Source: an uncultured Alphaproteobacteria bacterium
GTDB lineage: Bacteria > Pseudomonadota > Alphaproteobacteria > Rhodobacterales > Rhodobacteraceae
Assembly (NCBI GenBank): GCA_902596605.1
Contig: CACJUU010000008.1
Span: forward strand, 32,670-96,669
Length of the DNA: 64,000 nt
Reading direction: 5' to 3'
Part shown: one piece after another, positions 1 to 9,714 of the stretch
How the letters are laid out: each line of letters opens with the position of its first letter
Numbering within the stretch: position 1 is the stretch's first letter
Notes under the pieces: generated by a model
Databases searched by the model: none
Seen by the model: the letters and a program-made list of their open reading frames with translations, nothing else
Told to the model about the DNA's origin: nothing
Program-made: the position numbers and the translations under genes

Positions 1-187
1 CTTTAAGTCCGATATCTAAAAGTTTATAAGCAAATTTGTCTGACTGCTCGTCAAGCAATTTAAACGAAAGAGAAGTGCCGGAGTCAAATCTAATGAATTC
101 TTTGTCCCCATATTCAGACGCTCTGATCTTTAACAACTTCAAAATATTCCAGTTGGATTTCTCAGCAAAAACACCTCTTTCTTTCAT
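1..187 (-). CDS. AMP-dependent acyl-CoA synthetase/ligase, N-terminal fragment (runs off window)
   Basis: Reverse complement reads MKERGVFAEKSNWNILKLLKIRASEYGDKEFIRFDSGTSLSFKLLDEQSDKFAYKLLDIGLK..., typical N-terminus of CaiC-like acyl-CoA ligases; ATG at 187-185; not in ORF track because it is truncated. Confidence 0.6.
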   Translation of the reverse strand, partial: MKERGVFAEKSNWNILKLLKIRASEYGDKEFIRFDSGTSLSFKLLDEQSDKFAYKLLDIGLK

Positions 188-221
188 AATAAAACTCCGT
201 ACCACAAAATAGCTTTAATTA

Positions 222-1094
222 TTATTTTATTAATTTGTCGGTGTTAGAATACAGTGCATTATATACTACAGCAAAGCAAATTAAAGATCCTCCCAGAATG
301 GTATTGAGTAAAACCTCTTCTCCAATAAAAATCCATACCCAAACCGGTCCCAAAAATACCTCTCCAAGCATTAATATGGTTAGTTGCGTTGCAGGAACAA
401 ATTTTGAGCCTAAAGTATATAAAACAAGGCCACCACCTACCTGGAAGACACCTAAGATGAAAATAATGAAGAAATCTTTGCTGATAAGCTGAAAACTATA
501 ATTTGAAAACAATATAATTAAGAAAGCAACAGAGGATGCGATGATCCCAGAAGCGAAAACAGATGGCAACATTTGCATATGTTTGTTTAGTCTTAGATTA
601 ATAGTAAAAAAAGAAAAGCCGATGGCTGAAATAATAGCGGATAAGTTTCCTTTCCAATCACCGCCACCAAAATCACCCCAAATCATAATAACGACGCCGG
701 TAAAAGCAATGGCAATGGACAGCAATGTTTTGGATGATATTGTTTCTTTTAGAAATATTGGTGACAAAATAGCTGTAAATATTGGGGCACAAGCAAATAA
801 TATAAGAGCATTTGCTGCTGATGTAGTTAATAAAGCGTAAATTCCTCCTATATATGCAAAAAATAGTGCAGTACCACCAGACAAGTAAGACAACCAGTTT
901 CTTAAAAGAAGAAAAAAGTTAAACCTGAAAAAAAAATGGAGCAAAAACCCAATAAAAATTGAAATAAAAATTGAACGGAAAAATAATATTTCAAACGCAT
1001 TGGCCTGCTCAATGCTCTTGATACTTAATCCTATAGTGGACCAAAGTATTCCTGCGGTAACAGCTAAAAGAATACCAAAACTCTTATCTGTCAT
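222..1094 (-). CDS. EamA/DMT-family transporter
   Basis: 290 aa, about 10 hydrophobic helices, two EamA-like repeats (LAVTAGILWSTIG..., GNLSAIISAIGFSFFTINLRL). Confidence 0.85.
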   Translation of the reverse strand: MTDKSFGILLAVTAGILWSTIGLSIKSIEQANAFEILFFRSIFISIFIGFLLHFFFRFNFFLLLRNWLSYLSGGTALFFAYIGGIYALLTTSAANALILFACAPIFTAILSPIFLKETISSKTLLSIAIAFTGVVIMIWGDFGGGDWKGNLSAIISAIGFSFFTINLRLNKHMQMLPSVFASGIIASSVAFLIILFSNYSFQLISKDFFIIFILGVFQVGGGLVLYTLGSKFVPATQLTILMLGEVFLGPVWVWIFIGEEVLLNTILGGSLICFAVVYNALYSNTDKLIK

Positions 1095-1207
1095 AGTCTT
1101 CTAAAATTTGCAATATTCTCATTAATCTTTTCTCATATAGACAAAGAATCTCTAATAGCTTTAAGTAATAAAGTAAACATGTTAATCTTTCCGTAGGGGA
1201 AATTGAA

Positions 1208-2629
1208 ATGGCAGGAAAAGAATTTTTAGAGTCGATTGAAATCAATTTCAAGCAAGCTATAAAATTTTTAAACAGTAATAAATCAGAGAGTGTTTTAACT
1301 GACGATCTTGCAGAACAAATTATGCAAGCAAATTCAACTTATTTAGTAAGATTTGGCGTTAGATTAAGGAATAAAGTTTATACATTTCAAGGCTATAGAT
1401 CAGTACACTCCGATCACTTTGAACCTGTTAAAGGAGGCATAAGGTACGATTTAGATGTAAATCAAGAGGAAGTTGAGGCTTTAGCAGCTCTTATGACTTA
1501 TAAGTGTTCGCTTGTTGAGGTACCTTTCGGGGGATCAAAAGGTGGTCTAATCATTGACCCGAAAGAATGGAGTGCGGAAGAACTAGAAAAAATTACCCGA
1601 CGATTTACTCAAGAACTGGCTAAAAGAGATTTAATTCATCCATCACAGAATGTACCAGCACCTGATGTGGGAACTGGGGAACGAGAAATGGCCTGGATGG
1701 CAGACGAATATAGGAGATTGAACCCCACGGATTTAAATGCATGGGCCTGCGTTACTGGAAAACCTGTAAGCAAAGGAGGGATTGCTGGCAGAACTGAAGC
1801 TACTGGGCGTGGCGTGAAATACGCACTAAACGCATTCTTTGACTGTAAAATTGATTTAGAAAAAACTGGGCTCTCACCAGGGTTAAGTGGAAAGCGAGTA
1901 ATAATACAGGGTCTCGGTAATGTTGGCTATCATGCTGCACTATTTTTATCGAAAGAGGATGATGCAAAAATAACTCATGTTTTGGAACGGGATGGAGCTA
2001 TAATAAATGAACAAGGGATCGATATCCAGAAATTACGAGACCATATAATAAAAAATGGCTCAATAAAAGGCTATCCGGGGTTTACCGATAAAGGGCCAGA
2101 GCTTCTGGAAGCTGATGCCGATATTTTGATTCCTGCAGCAATGGAGTTGGTAATAACTGAAGAAAATGCTGCAAGAATTAAGGCTCCTTTAATCATCGAA
2201 GCAGCAAACGGACCAATATCGTCCAATGCTGATAAGATATTAAATAAAAATAGTAAAATTATTATTCCAGATTTATATGCAAATGCTGGAGGAGTTACAG
2301 TTAGCTACTTCGAATGGATCAAAAATTTAAGCAGAATAAGATTTGGTAGACTACAAAGACGTGCGCAAGAAAACCAACTGTCTTCTTTAATCAGTGGAAT
2401 TGAGTCTATGACTAAGGAAAAGTTTTCTGACGATTTTAAAAAAGAGATTGTTAAAGGCGATTCAGAGCTCGATTTAGTAAGATCAGGACTGGAAGATACT
2501 ATGCGAACTACATATGATGTAATAAGTGCTCGTTGGAACTCAGATACAGATATTCCTGACCTGCGCACTGCCGCTATGATGGTTTCGATAAGTAGAGTAG
2601 CTAGCACCTATTCAACGTTAGGCATTTGA
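1208..2629 (+). CDS. Glu/Leu/Phe/Val dehydrogenase (glutamate dehydrogenase)
   Basis: Motifs PVKGGIRYDLDVNQEEVEALAALMTYKCSLVEVPFGGSKGG, NVPAPDVGTGEREMAWMADEY, IIQGLGNVG. Confidence 0.93.
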   Translation: MAGKEFLESIEINFKQAIKFLNSNKSESVLTDDLAEQIMQANSTYLVRFGVRLRNKVYTFQGYRSVHSDHFEPVKGGIRYDLDVNQEEVEALAALMTYKCSLVEVPFGGSKGGLIIDPKEWSAEELEKITRRFTQELAKRDLIHPSQNVPAPDVGTGEREMAWMADEYRRLNPTDLNAWACVTGKPVSKGGIAGRTEATGRGVKYALNAFFDCKIDLEKTGLSPGLSGKRVIIQGLGNVGYHAALFLSKEDDAKITHVLERDGAIINEQGIDIQKLRDHIIKNGSIKGYPGFTDKGPELLEADADILIPAAMELVITEENAARIKAPLIIEAANGPISSNADKILNKNSKIIIPDLYANAGGVTVSYFEWIKNLSRIRFGRLQRRAQENQLSSLISGIESMTKEKFSDDFKKEIVKGDSELDLVRSGLEDTMRTTYDVISARWNSDTDIPDLRTAAMMVSISRVASTYSTLGI

Positions 2630-2659
2630 TAAATTATCAATGTTTATGCATCTAATCGC

Positions 2660-3424
2660 TTACATTCTACTTTCTCTGATGTCAGAAATAATTAGTTCAA
2701 GCTCCTCTAAAGGCACAAAGCCCGGAAAAAATTTATCCTCGATAATAAATAAAGGTGTGCCAGAAAAACCTATTCGTCTTGCTAGTGCATTTGACTTTGC
2801 TATATGGTTTATAACGAATTCACTCTCCATGTCTTTTTTTAAGCTGGAGACATCAATCTTTAAATTTTTTGCTATTTCAAAAATTTTAGCCTCTGTTAAG
2901 CTGCCCTCTTTCATAAGCCTCCAATGATATTCTTTGTACTTACCCTGTGCGATCGCTGCTAAAGCAGCTTTTGCGGCAATAATGCTATTATTGTTCAAAA
3001 TGGGCCACTCACGGGGTATAAACTTTATATTCTCATCAGATTTTATTAAATCTTGAAGGTCCTTTGCGGCAGTTTTGCAATAAGGACAGTTATAATCGAA
3101 GAATTCAATAATTGTTATATCTCCGTCTGGATTACCAATAACAACCGTATCTTCAGTGTCAGTTAGTTCTGAGCTATATTCTCTAATTTGCTTAGAGACA
3201 ATATCATTCCTTTTTTGTTCTTCTCTAGCTTGTAGAATTCTAGAAGCCTCTCGCAGTATTTCAGGATTTTCGAGCAATGCTTCCAGTGCTAACTTTTTTA
3301 TTGTTGCCATCTCATTTTCTGAAAAGTTGTTGTCTCTTTTATCTTGAGCAAATAAAGGTATGGTTACAAAAACATAAACTACGAATAAGATGGTGTATGA
3401 GATACATTTAAGCTTCATAAGCAT
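2660..3424 (-). CDS. DsbA/Com1-like thiol:disulfide oxidoreductase, secreted
   Basis: N-terminal signal peptide, thioredoxin-fold CPYC motif (FFDYNCPYCKTAAKDL), FSGTPLFII cis-Pro region. Confidence 0.88.
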   Translation of the reverse strand: MLMKLKCISYTILFVVYVFVTIPLFAQDKRDNNFSENEMATIKKLALEALLENPEILREASRILQAREEQKRNDIVSKQIREYSSELTDTEDTVVIGNPDGDITIIEFFDYNCPYCKTAAKDLQDLIKSDENIKFIPREWPILNNNSIIAAKAALAAIAQGKYKEYHWRLMKEGSLTEAKIFEIAKNLKIDVSSLKKDMESEFVINHIAKSNALARRIGFSGTPLFIIEDKFFPGFVPLEELELIISDIRESRM

Positions 3425-4803
3425 TAGGAACTAAGGCTCCCAATCTTATGAAATAATTGTCGATATGCCTCCTGCCCTTTATAAAAGCTAGATAATCGGA
3501 AAAATTCATTAGGCGCATGCCAGTTTTCGTCATTAAGTTGAAAAGAAAATGTTGTAGTATAGACGCCTAAAAATCGGTAAAAAGCAGAAAGAATGGGAAT
3601 TGAGCCTCCAACTCTTATAATATATGGATCTTTTCCATAAATATTTTTAAGTACCTCTTTTGCCAATTTCATTGAATTCAAGTCACTGGGGATTAATAAG
3701 GGATCGCCTTCATCTTGAAGCGGTATAACCTTACCAGTGACTCCCGATGGCAGGTGTTTTTCAACATGTTTTTCAATCTTTTTAAGTATCTCTTTTGGTT
3801 TTTGATCTGCTACTAAACGACAAGTTATTTTTGCAAAGGCTTTCGAAGGTAGAACCGTTTTAGTACCTGCTCCTTGATAACCACCCGAAATACCATTTAA
3901 ATCAATAGTAGGGCGTGCGCTTACTCGCTCTAATGGTGTATAGCCAATTTCACCATCTAAACAAATGGCGCCAGTCTGTTCTACAAATTTTTTCTCATCA
4001 AAAGGAACTCTTGATATCTCCTCTTTGTCTTTAGAAGTAAGAGGAATAACTTCATCATAAAAACCTTCAACAGCGATCTCTCCGTTATCATTCTTCATGG
4101 AAGCGATCAATTGTGATAATGCCATTACAGGGTTTGCAATCGCCGCACCATATATACCCGAATGCTTGTCGGTATCTGGACCAGTTACCTCAATATCAAA
4201 ACCTAAAATACCTTTATAAGCTACTGCTAATTCACACTCATCTTCAGAAAACTGGCCACCATCAGCTGAAAAAATCATGTCACAGGTCAGTTTGTTGACA
4301 TTTTTGGAAACAAATTCAGGCATGTTTGGTGAGGCCACTTCTTCTTCCCCTTCAAAAATGAATTTGATGTTGAACGGGAAAGTCTCCGACGTTTTAAATA
4401 TTGACTCAAACACAACGATAGGTATGAACATGGAACCCTTATCATCAGAAGCTCCTCTCCCAAAAATTTTGTTATCTTTAATAATCGGTTTGAAGGGATC
4501 AATATCCCACAAGTCAAGCGGATCTACAGGTTGAACATCATAATGACCATATATAAGTACCGTAGGTTTATCACTTCCGGCATGCAACCAATCACCATAA
4601 ACTGCAGGTTGCCCACCAGTATCCATTAGCTCCACATTCTCTATGCCAGCTTTTAACATTCGCTCTTTTAACCAGGCCGCAGCTCTTTGAACGTCTTTAG
4701 AATGTTCTGGCAGAGCAGCAATCGAAGGTATAGATATAAAATCTAACAAATCATTATTAAATTTTTCTCTATTTTCTGTTAGATATTTTTGATCATTTTC
4801 CAT
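3424..4803 (-). CDS. M20 family dipeptidase
   Basis: VLIYGHYDVQP, GRGASDDKGS, FEGEEEVASP M20 metal-binding motifs; start/stop overlap with downstream DsbA-like gene. Confidence 0.92.
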   Translation of the reverse strand: MENDQKYLTENREKFNNDLLDFISIPSIAALPEHSKDVQRAAAWLKERMLKAGIENVELMDTGGQPAVYGDWLHAGSDKPTVLIYGHYDVQPVDPLDLWDIDPFKPIIKDNKIFGRGASDDKGSMFIPIVVFESIFKTSETFPFNIKFIFEGEEEVASPNMPEFVSKNVNKLTCDMIFSADGGQFSEDECELAVAYKGILGFDIEVTGPDTDKHSGIYGAAIANPVMALSQLIASMKNDNGEIAVEGFYDEVIPLTSKDKEEISRVPFDEKKFVEQTGAICLDGEIGYTPLERVSARPTIDLNGISGGYQGAGTKTVLPSKAFAKITCRLVADQKPKEILKKIEKHVEKHLPSGVTGKVIPLQDEGDPLLIPSDLNSMKLAKEVLKNIYGKDPYIIRVGGSIPILSAFYRFLGVYTTTFSFQLNDENWHAPNEFFRLSSFYKGQEAYRQLFHKIGSLSS

Positions 4804-4949
4804 TATTTAAGCAACCTTCTTACCATCTATCCTAGACAACTTAATATGTTATACGTTCAAATTTATTTAAAGTAACTTTTTTATTAAGTAAACGAAGTTA
4901 GTTTATCTAAACAAACATTAATAAAGCAAACCTTATACTCAATTAGTAT

Positions 4950-5822
4950 TTAATTGTAATAGAAACTAACCGAATGTTTAGCCTCAGCAAAAAATAACCA
5001 TCTTGAAAAATAAATTCCTACAAAATGAATCCCTATCACTAAAACGCTAATGCTAAAGTTACCAGGAAACATTAAAATTAATGACATTGGCAAAACAAAT
5101 GCCGCAAAGAAAGAGATATATCTTATTTTTATCGCATGTTTCCTAGCAACTTTATAAACCATCTCATTAAGCAAATAGTTTCTATTAGTATGAGCAACGT
5201 CAAAAGCTCTGATATCTTCATTTTTACTAAATCCCAAAGCGGTACCAACACTCGTTTCTTTATGTATAAAACTTTGGTCAGCAATATACCAAAACAAGAC
5301 TTGAAGAACTCCAAAAATCAATAGCAAAACTAAGCTAGCGTAATCCAATAATAGAATTGAGCCACCTGCCAAAGCTGTAAAAATAAAAAGAGCAGGCGTA
5401 AACATATTATTCCAAGATGGAACGGTTTTTAACTGTACATAAATCATGGAAGTAGTAAAAATAGTAAATAAAGATAGAAGAAATAATATAATGCCAACCT
5501 CGTTGATATATCGATTTTGTACAAAAACCCAACCAATGTTTCCCACAACAATCGATAGGCAGAAGATCGAGGAAATTGCCTCTCGACTTAGCCAGCTAGT
5601 TTGCCATTGAGACATGGATTTGATTGCATTTTTTTTGTTTGCAAGATGAAAAAAAGAGGAAATCAATCCGATAATTGAAAAAAAAAGACCAATTACAGAA
5701 AAAATCACAATATCACCTGCGCTGATCTGGCTCAAAAATTGTAGCAGTCCAACAATTGAAATCAGCCCAAAACCGAAACCAGAAAGAACAGTAAAAAGGA
5801 TTATTGATGGAGCAGGATGCAT
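4950..5822 (-). CDS. soeC: DmsC-like membrane anchor subunit, probable SoeC
   Basis: Polytopic membrane protein overlapping the B-subunit gene; DmsC-type anchor; third gene of A-B-C molybdoenzyme operon. Confidence 0.8.
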   Translation of the reverse strand: MHPAPSIILFTVLSGFGFGLISIVGLLQFLSQISAGDIVIFSVIGLFFSIIGLISSFFHLANKKNAIKSMSQWQTSWLSREAISSIFCLSIVVGNIGWVFVQNRYINEVGIILFLLSLFTIFTTSMIYVQLKTVPSWNNMFTPALFIFTALAGGSILLLDYASLVLLLIFGVLQVLFWYIADQSFIHKETSVGTALGFSKNEDIRAFDVAHTNRNYLLNEMVYKVARKHAIKIRYISFFAAFVLPMSLILMFPGNFSISVLVIGIHFVGIYFSRWLFFAEAKHSVSFYYN

Positions 5823-6565
5823 TAGAATTTACTAAGAGCTCTATCCACCCAACCAAGTAGCCCTGTAGCATCTGTTTCCTCCTCAACAACTGACCCAACA
5901 GAGCTGACAGCATCCTTAGACTTTATTCTAGGAAGTAGATATTTATTAACCGGTTTTGTTTGCATTTCAGGCATAAGATCAACTCCACCTCTCTCTCTGA
6001 CCTTCTTTGAAACGTCTGAATTAGGGTCATTGAAATCACCAAATGCTCTTGCGCCAGTGGGACAACTCTTTACACACACGGGCACTCTGTCCTCTGGTGG
6101 AAGCTCTTCACTATAAATTCTATCAACACACAAAGTACACTTTTTCATCACACCGCTTACTAAATCTAGCTCTCGAGCTCCATAGGGACACGCCCAAGCA
6201 CAAAGCCCACAGCCCATGCAATCATCTTCATTAACAAGAACTATCCCATCTTCTTCTCTCTTGTAACTTGCTCCCGTCGGGCAAACAGTCACACAAGGTG
6301 CATCTTCACAGTGAAGGCAAGATCTTGGAAAGTAAAACGTCTCAGCTTCATTCGTGCTGCTGTTTTCTCTCTCATATGAATGAACTCGATTTAAAAAAGT
6401 ACCAACTGGATCCTTCTGATGAGAGTTGATATCACTTAACTGCTTTTCGTCTCCTGATGAATTCCACTCTTTACAACTCACTACACATCCGTGGCATCCA
6501 ACACAAGTGTCAAGATCAATTAGAAGCCCTAATTTTTTATCTTCGCATTTAGGTAATTTTGTCAA
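5822..6565 (-). CDS. soeB: 4Fe-4S ferredoxin-type electron transfer subunit, probable SoeB
   Basis: Multiple CxxCxxC motifs (CVGCHGCVVSC, CLHCEDAPCVTVCPTGA, CMGCGLCAWACPYGA, CTLCVDRI). Confidence 0.85.
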   Translation of the reverse strand: MTKLPKCEDKKLGLLIDLDTCVGCHGCVVSCKEWNSSGDEKQLSDINSHQKDPVGTFLNRVHSYERENSSTNEAETFYFPRSCLHCEDAPCVTVCPTGASYKREEDGIVLVNEDDCMGCGLCAWACPYGARELDLVSGVMKKCTLCVDRIYSEELPPEDRVPVCVKSCPTGARAFGDFNDPNSDVSKKVRERGGVDLMPEMQTKPVNKYLLPRIKSKDAVSSVGSVVEEETDATGLLGWVDRALSKF

Positions 6566-6572
6566 TTCTTAC

Positions 6573-9371
6573 TCATTTCTTTTTATCTACCCCAACATTT
6601 ACAGGAGAGCTCAATACTGGAAACTGCGGGAGAGATACCTTACTGGGATTATCCACCTTCTCAATGTTAACCAATAGGTCATACCATGCAGCTTGTCCAG
6701 TAATAGGATCAGAATTACTATATCTGTAGCCGCTATCATTCTTGGGCAAAAGATCAGAAATGAGATGATTTATTATAAAACCTTCATTAGCCTCCTCCAC
6801 ATTTTCATCTAGAGCCCAAGATCCTTTTCTTTTGCCAATTGCGTTCCATGTCCATACTGTATCTTCATTCTGGCTCTTCATAAGCGCGACCGGAACAACT
6901 ATTGATGAATTTTCCGACGTCAATATTGCCCAGTCTCCATCTTTGAAATCCTTTTCTTTCCAAATACCTTTAGACACAAATAATTTGTTAGAACCATGAA
7001 TTTGTCTCAACCAAACATTCTGACTGCCCCAACTATGATACATCGCTGCGGGTCTCTGTGTAATTGCATGTATTGGATATTGTTTGACTTTTTTTGGATC
7101 ATGATTTGACCACCAAATTGGTAATGGATCCATTTTTTCGTCAATTCTATTAAACAAATGCTTCTGAGGTTTCAAATTATCTGGCAAATGCTGGTAATTT
7201 TGCAACTTTGCTAGTGGTTCTAAATATATTTGAAAGACAAAAGGCTCTTCTTTATCGTAGAAACCCATTTCAACAGCCCACTTTTGATATGCTTTATTCC
7301 ATGGTTTATAATATTGGGCTTCGTCGGGGATTTTTTCACTCCAAAAACCTCCATTCTTTATATAATTTTCAATTTGATCTAAGCTAATGTCTCCTCGGCC
7401 AACATCTGTATTAGTCTCACCTCTAAATCCTGCTAAGGGCCCAATGCCCGGGCGTCTCTGATGTTTCTGCATGTAATCAGCGTAATCCTCATATAATGGC
7501 CGCTTGTCGCTGTCTACCATTCCTGGTAGCTCCAGCATAACGCCAAGTTGCAGCAAAACATCTTGAAAACTTCTCACATCTCTATCTGGCTTAACAACTG
7601 GCCAGCGTATTGCATCACTAACTTGATCGGGCTCACCTATAGGCCGATCCAATAACGATATACAATCATATCTTTCTAAATATGTCGTATCCGGCAAAAT
7701 AAGATCAGCGTAGGCAACAGTCTCTGAGTAATAGCTATCGGAGTATATTATCCTAGGAATTCTATATGTGCCTGTTTCAGGGTCTCGTTCTGTTAATTTC
7801 TTGATTGTTTCCTCAGTATTCATAGAGGAATTCCATGCCATATTCGCCATGTAGAGAAATAAAGTATCTATTTTATAAGGATCTCCACTGTGACAGTTAG
7901 ATATTACAGTATGCATTAATCCATGTGAAGACATAGGGTTTTCCCATGTAAAACCTTTATCAATTCTTGCTGGCTTACCATCCTCAGTATAAGCTAAGTC
8001 TTCGGGTCCACTTATATACCCAAGATGAGGTCCATCTAATTCACTATCAGGACTAAATTTAAAATGTGGTCTAGGGTGCGCATCAAACGGCTTAGGATAA
8101 GGCGGTTTATACCGAAATCCACCTGGAACATCAACGCTACCAATTAAAATTTGAAGCAAGTGTATAGCTCGGCAGGTTTGGAATCCATTGGAGTGCGCTG
8201 AAATACCCCTCATCGCATGGAAACTAACCGGCCTGCCGGTGAACCCCGACCTTTTTTCCCCTCTAAAGTCTACCCAACTTTGATCAATGTATATTGACTT
8301 GTTAAACGCAGTTGTAGCTATATCATCGGCCAACCTTAATATTTGCTCTTCCTTCAATCCGCACTGCGGTGCAACTAATTTTGGAGAATATGCGTTATCC
8401 AAATATTTTTCAGTTAACAAACTAAATACAGTCTTATAGGAACCATTTTCATTTTTATAAGACTTGGTCAAAGACGGCCTCACTCCCTTATCTGAAAATC
8501 TCTTTAATTCACCGGAAAAATGATCTATTACAAGAGGGCAGCCTTCTTTATCCTTTAAAAACAATCCATTACTCTCATTAGTTGATGTAATGCTCACAAG
8601 GAATGGTGAATTTGTAAAACTTTGCAAATAATCTAAATCAATTTTTTTCTTTTTAAGCAGTGTATGCACAATCGAAAGAACCAAGAGGCCATCGGTTCCT
8701 GGGCGTATCCCTAACCATTGATCTGCAACTGAATTATAGCCAGTCCTAACTGGATTAATTGCGATAACTTTTGCACCTCTATTTTTCAACTTTCCTAACC
8801 CTCTTTTAATAGGATTACTATCATGATCTTCTGCCACACCAAAAAGAAGCATTAGCTCTGTTTTATCCCAATCAGGAGAACCAAATTCCCAAAATGAACC
8901 TCCAATAGTATAAATACCTGCAGCAGCCATATTTACAGAACAAAAACCGCCATGAGCTGCGTAGTTGGGTGTGCCAAACTTTTGTGCCCACCAACCAGTA
9001 AATGACTGAGATTGATCTCGACCAGTATAAAAGACGAGTTTTTCTGGCGATTTTTTACGAATGGGAGATAACCACTCAACCGCTATCTTAAGAGCCTCAT
9101 CCCAGGATATCTCTTCAAACTTCCCCTCTCCACGCTCACCAACCCTACGTAGTGGCTTTTTTAGCCTAGAGGCTGCTTTATGCTGAAAAATACCAGAAGC
9201 GCCTTTCGCACATAAAACACCCTTATTTACTGGATGATCTCTATTACCTTCTATATGAACTACTTCATTGTCTTTTATATGCACATCAATGCCACAGCGA
9301 CATGCACACATATAACAAGTCGTTTTAGAAACTTTTACAAGGCTTTCAGTGGCGTAAACTTCTTTATCCAT
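6573..9371 (-). CDS. soeA: Molybdopterin oxidoreductase catalytic subunit, probable sulfite dehydrogenase SoeA
   Basis: CYMCACRCGIDVHIKDNEVVHIEGNRDHPVNKGVLCAKG Fe-S/Mo-bisMGD N-terminus; recalled resemblance to SoeA of the Allochromatium/Ruegeria type; A-B-C order with NrfD/DmsC-type anchor. Confidence 0.8.
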   Translation of the reverse strand: MDKEVYATESLVKVSKTTCYMCACRCGIDVHIKDNEVVHIEGNRDHPVNKGVLCAKGASGIFQHKAASRLKKPLRRVGERGEGKFEEISWDEALKIAVEWLSPIRKKSPEKLVFYTGRDQSQSFTGWWAQKFGTPNYAAHGGFCSVNMAAAGIYTIGGSFWEFGSPDWDKTELMLLFGVAEDHDSNPIKRGLGKLKNRGAKVIAINPVRTGYNSVADQWLGIRPGTDGLLVLSIVHTLLKKKKIDLDYLQSFTNSPFLVSITSTNESNGLFLKDKEGCPLVIDHFSGELKRFSDKGVRPSLTKSYKNENGSYKTVFSLLTEKYLDNAYSPKLVAPQCGLKEEQILRLADDIATTAFNKSIYIDQSWVDFRGEKRSGFTGRPVSFHAMRGISAHSNGFQTCRAIHLLQILIGSVDVPGGFRYKPPYPKPFDAHPRPHFKFSPDSELDGPHLGYISGPEDLAYTEDGKPARIDKGFTWENPMSSHGLMHTVISNCHSGDPYKIDTLFLYMANMAWNSSMNTEETIKKLTERDPETGTYRIPRIIYSDSYYSETVAYADLILPDTTYLERYDCISLLDRPIGEPDQVSDAIRWPVVKPDRDVRSFQDVLLQLGVMLELPGMVDSDKRPLYEDYADYMQKHQRRPGIGPLAGFRGETNTDVGRGDISLDQIENYIKNGGFWSEKIPDEAQYYKPWNKAYQKWAVEMGFYDKEEPFVFQIYLEPLAKLQNYQHLPDNLKPQKHLFNRIDEKMDPLPIWWSNHDPKKVKQYPIHAITQRPAAMYHSWGSQNVWLRQIHGSNKLFVSKGIWKEKDFKDGDWAILTSENSSIVVPVALMKSQNEDTVWTWNAIGKRKGSWALDENVEEANEGFIINHLISDLLPKNDSGYRYSNSDPITGQAAWYDLLVNIEKVDNPSKVSLPQFPVLSSPVNVGVDKKK

Positions 9372-9385
9372 ATTTTTCTTTTAGA

Positions 9386-9613
9386 TTAATCTTTAGTATT
9401 TATTTCTATTAATTTTTGGTCTTCATCGACCATTTCGCCTTCAACTACAAAAATAGAGACAACCGAGCCAGAAACATTTGAAACAACGGGGATTTCCATT
9501 TTCATAGATTCAATAACTATCACGTCTTGACCAGATTCAACAACATCCCCAACTTTACAATTAATTTTCCAAATCGATCCTGATATTTCTGACGAAAGAA
9601 TAGCTCTTCCCAT
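9386..9613 (-). CDS. Stand-alone biotinyl/lipoyl-attachment domain protein (BCCP-like)
   Basis: ESMKMEIPV biotinylation motif; ATG at 9613-9611 preceded by GAGGGG Shine-Dalgarno (track starts further upstream at 9628). Confidence 0.85.
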   Translation of the reverse strand: MGRAILSSEISGSIWKINCKVGDVVESGQDVIVIESMKMEIPVVSNVSGSVVSIFVVEGEMVDEDQKLIEINTKD

Positions 9614-9714
9614 TGTGTTTCCCCTCAATAAATGAATTACAACCTAACGTAATTAAAAAATATTTAAAAGATTTAAAAAAAATATTAACATAAAAATTGT
9701 ATTGGGAGAGTCAA

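Noticed and set aside
2305-2607. 100-aa antisense ORF within the glutamate dehydrogenase gene (and similar track ORFs antisense to strong CDSs, e.g. 13100-13336, 45816-46214, 46533-47012)
   Set aside because: Fully overlap well-supported coding genes on the other strand; no recognisable family, consistent with spurious shadow ORFs.
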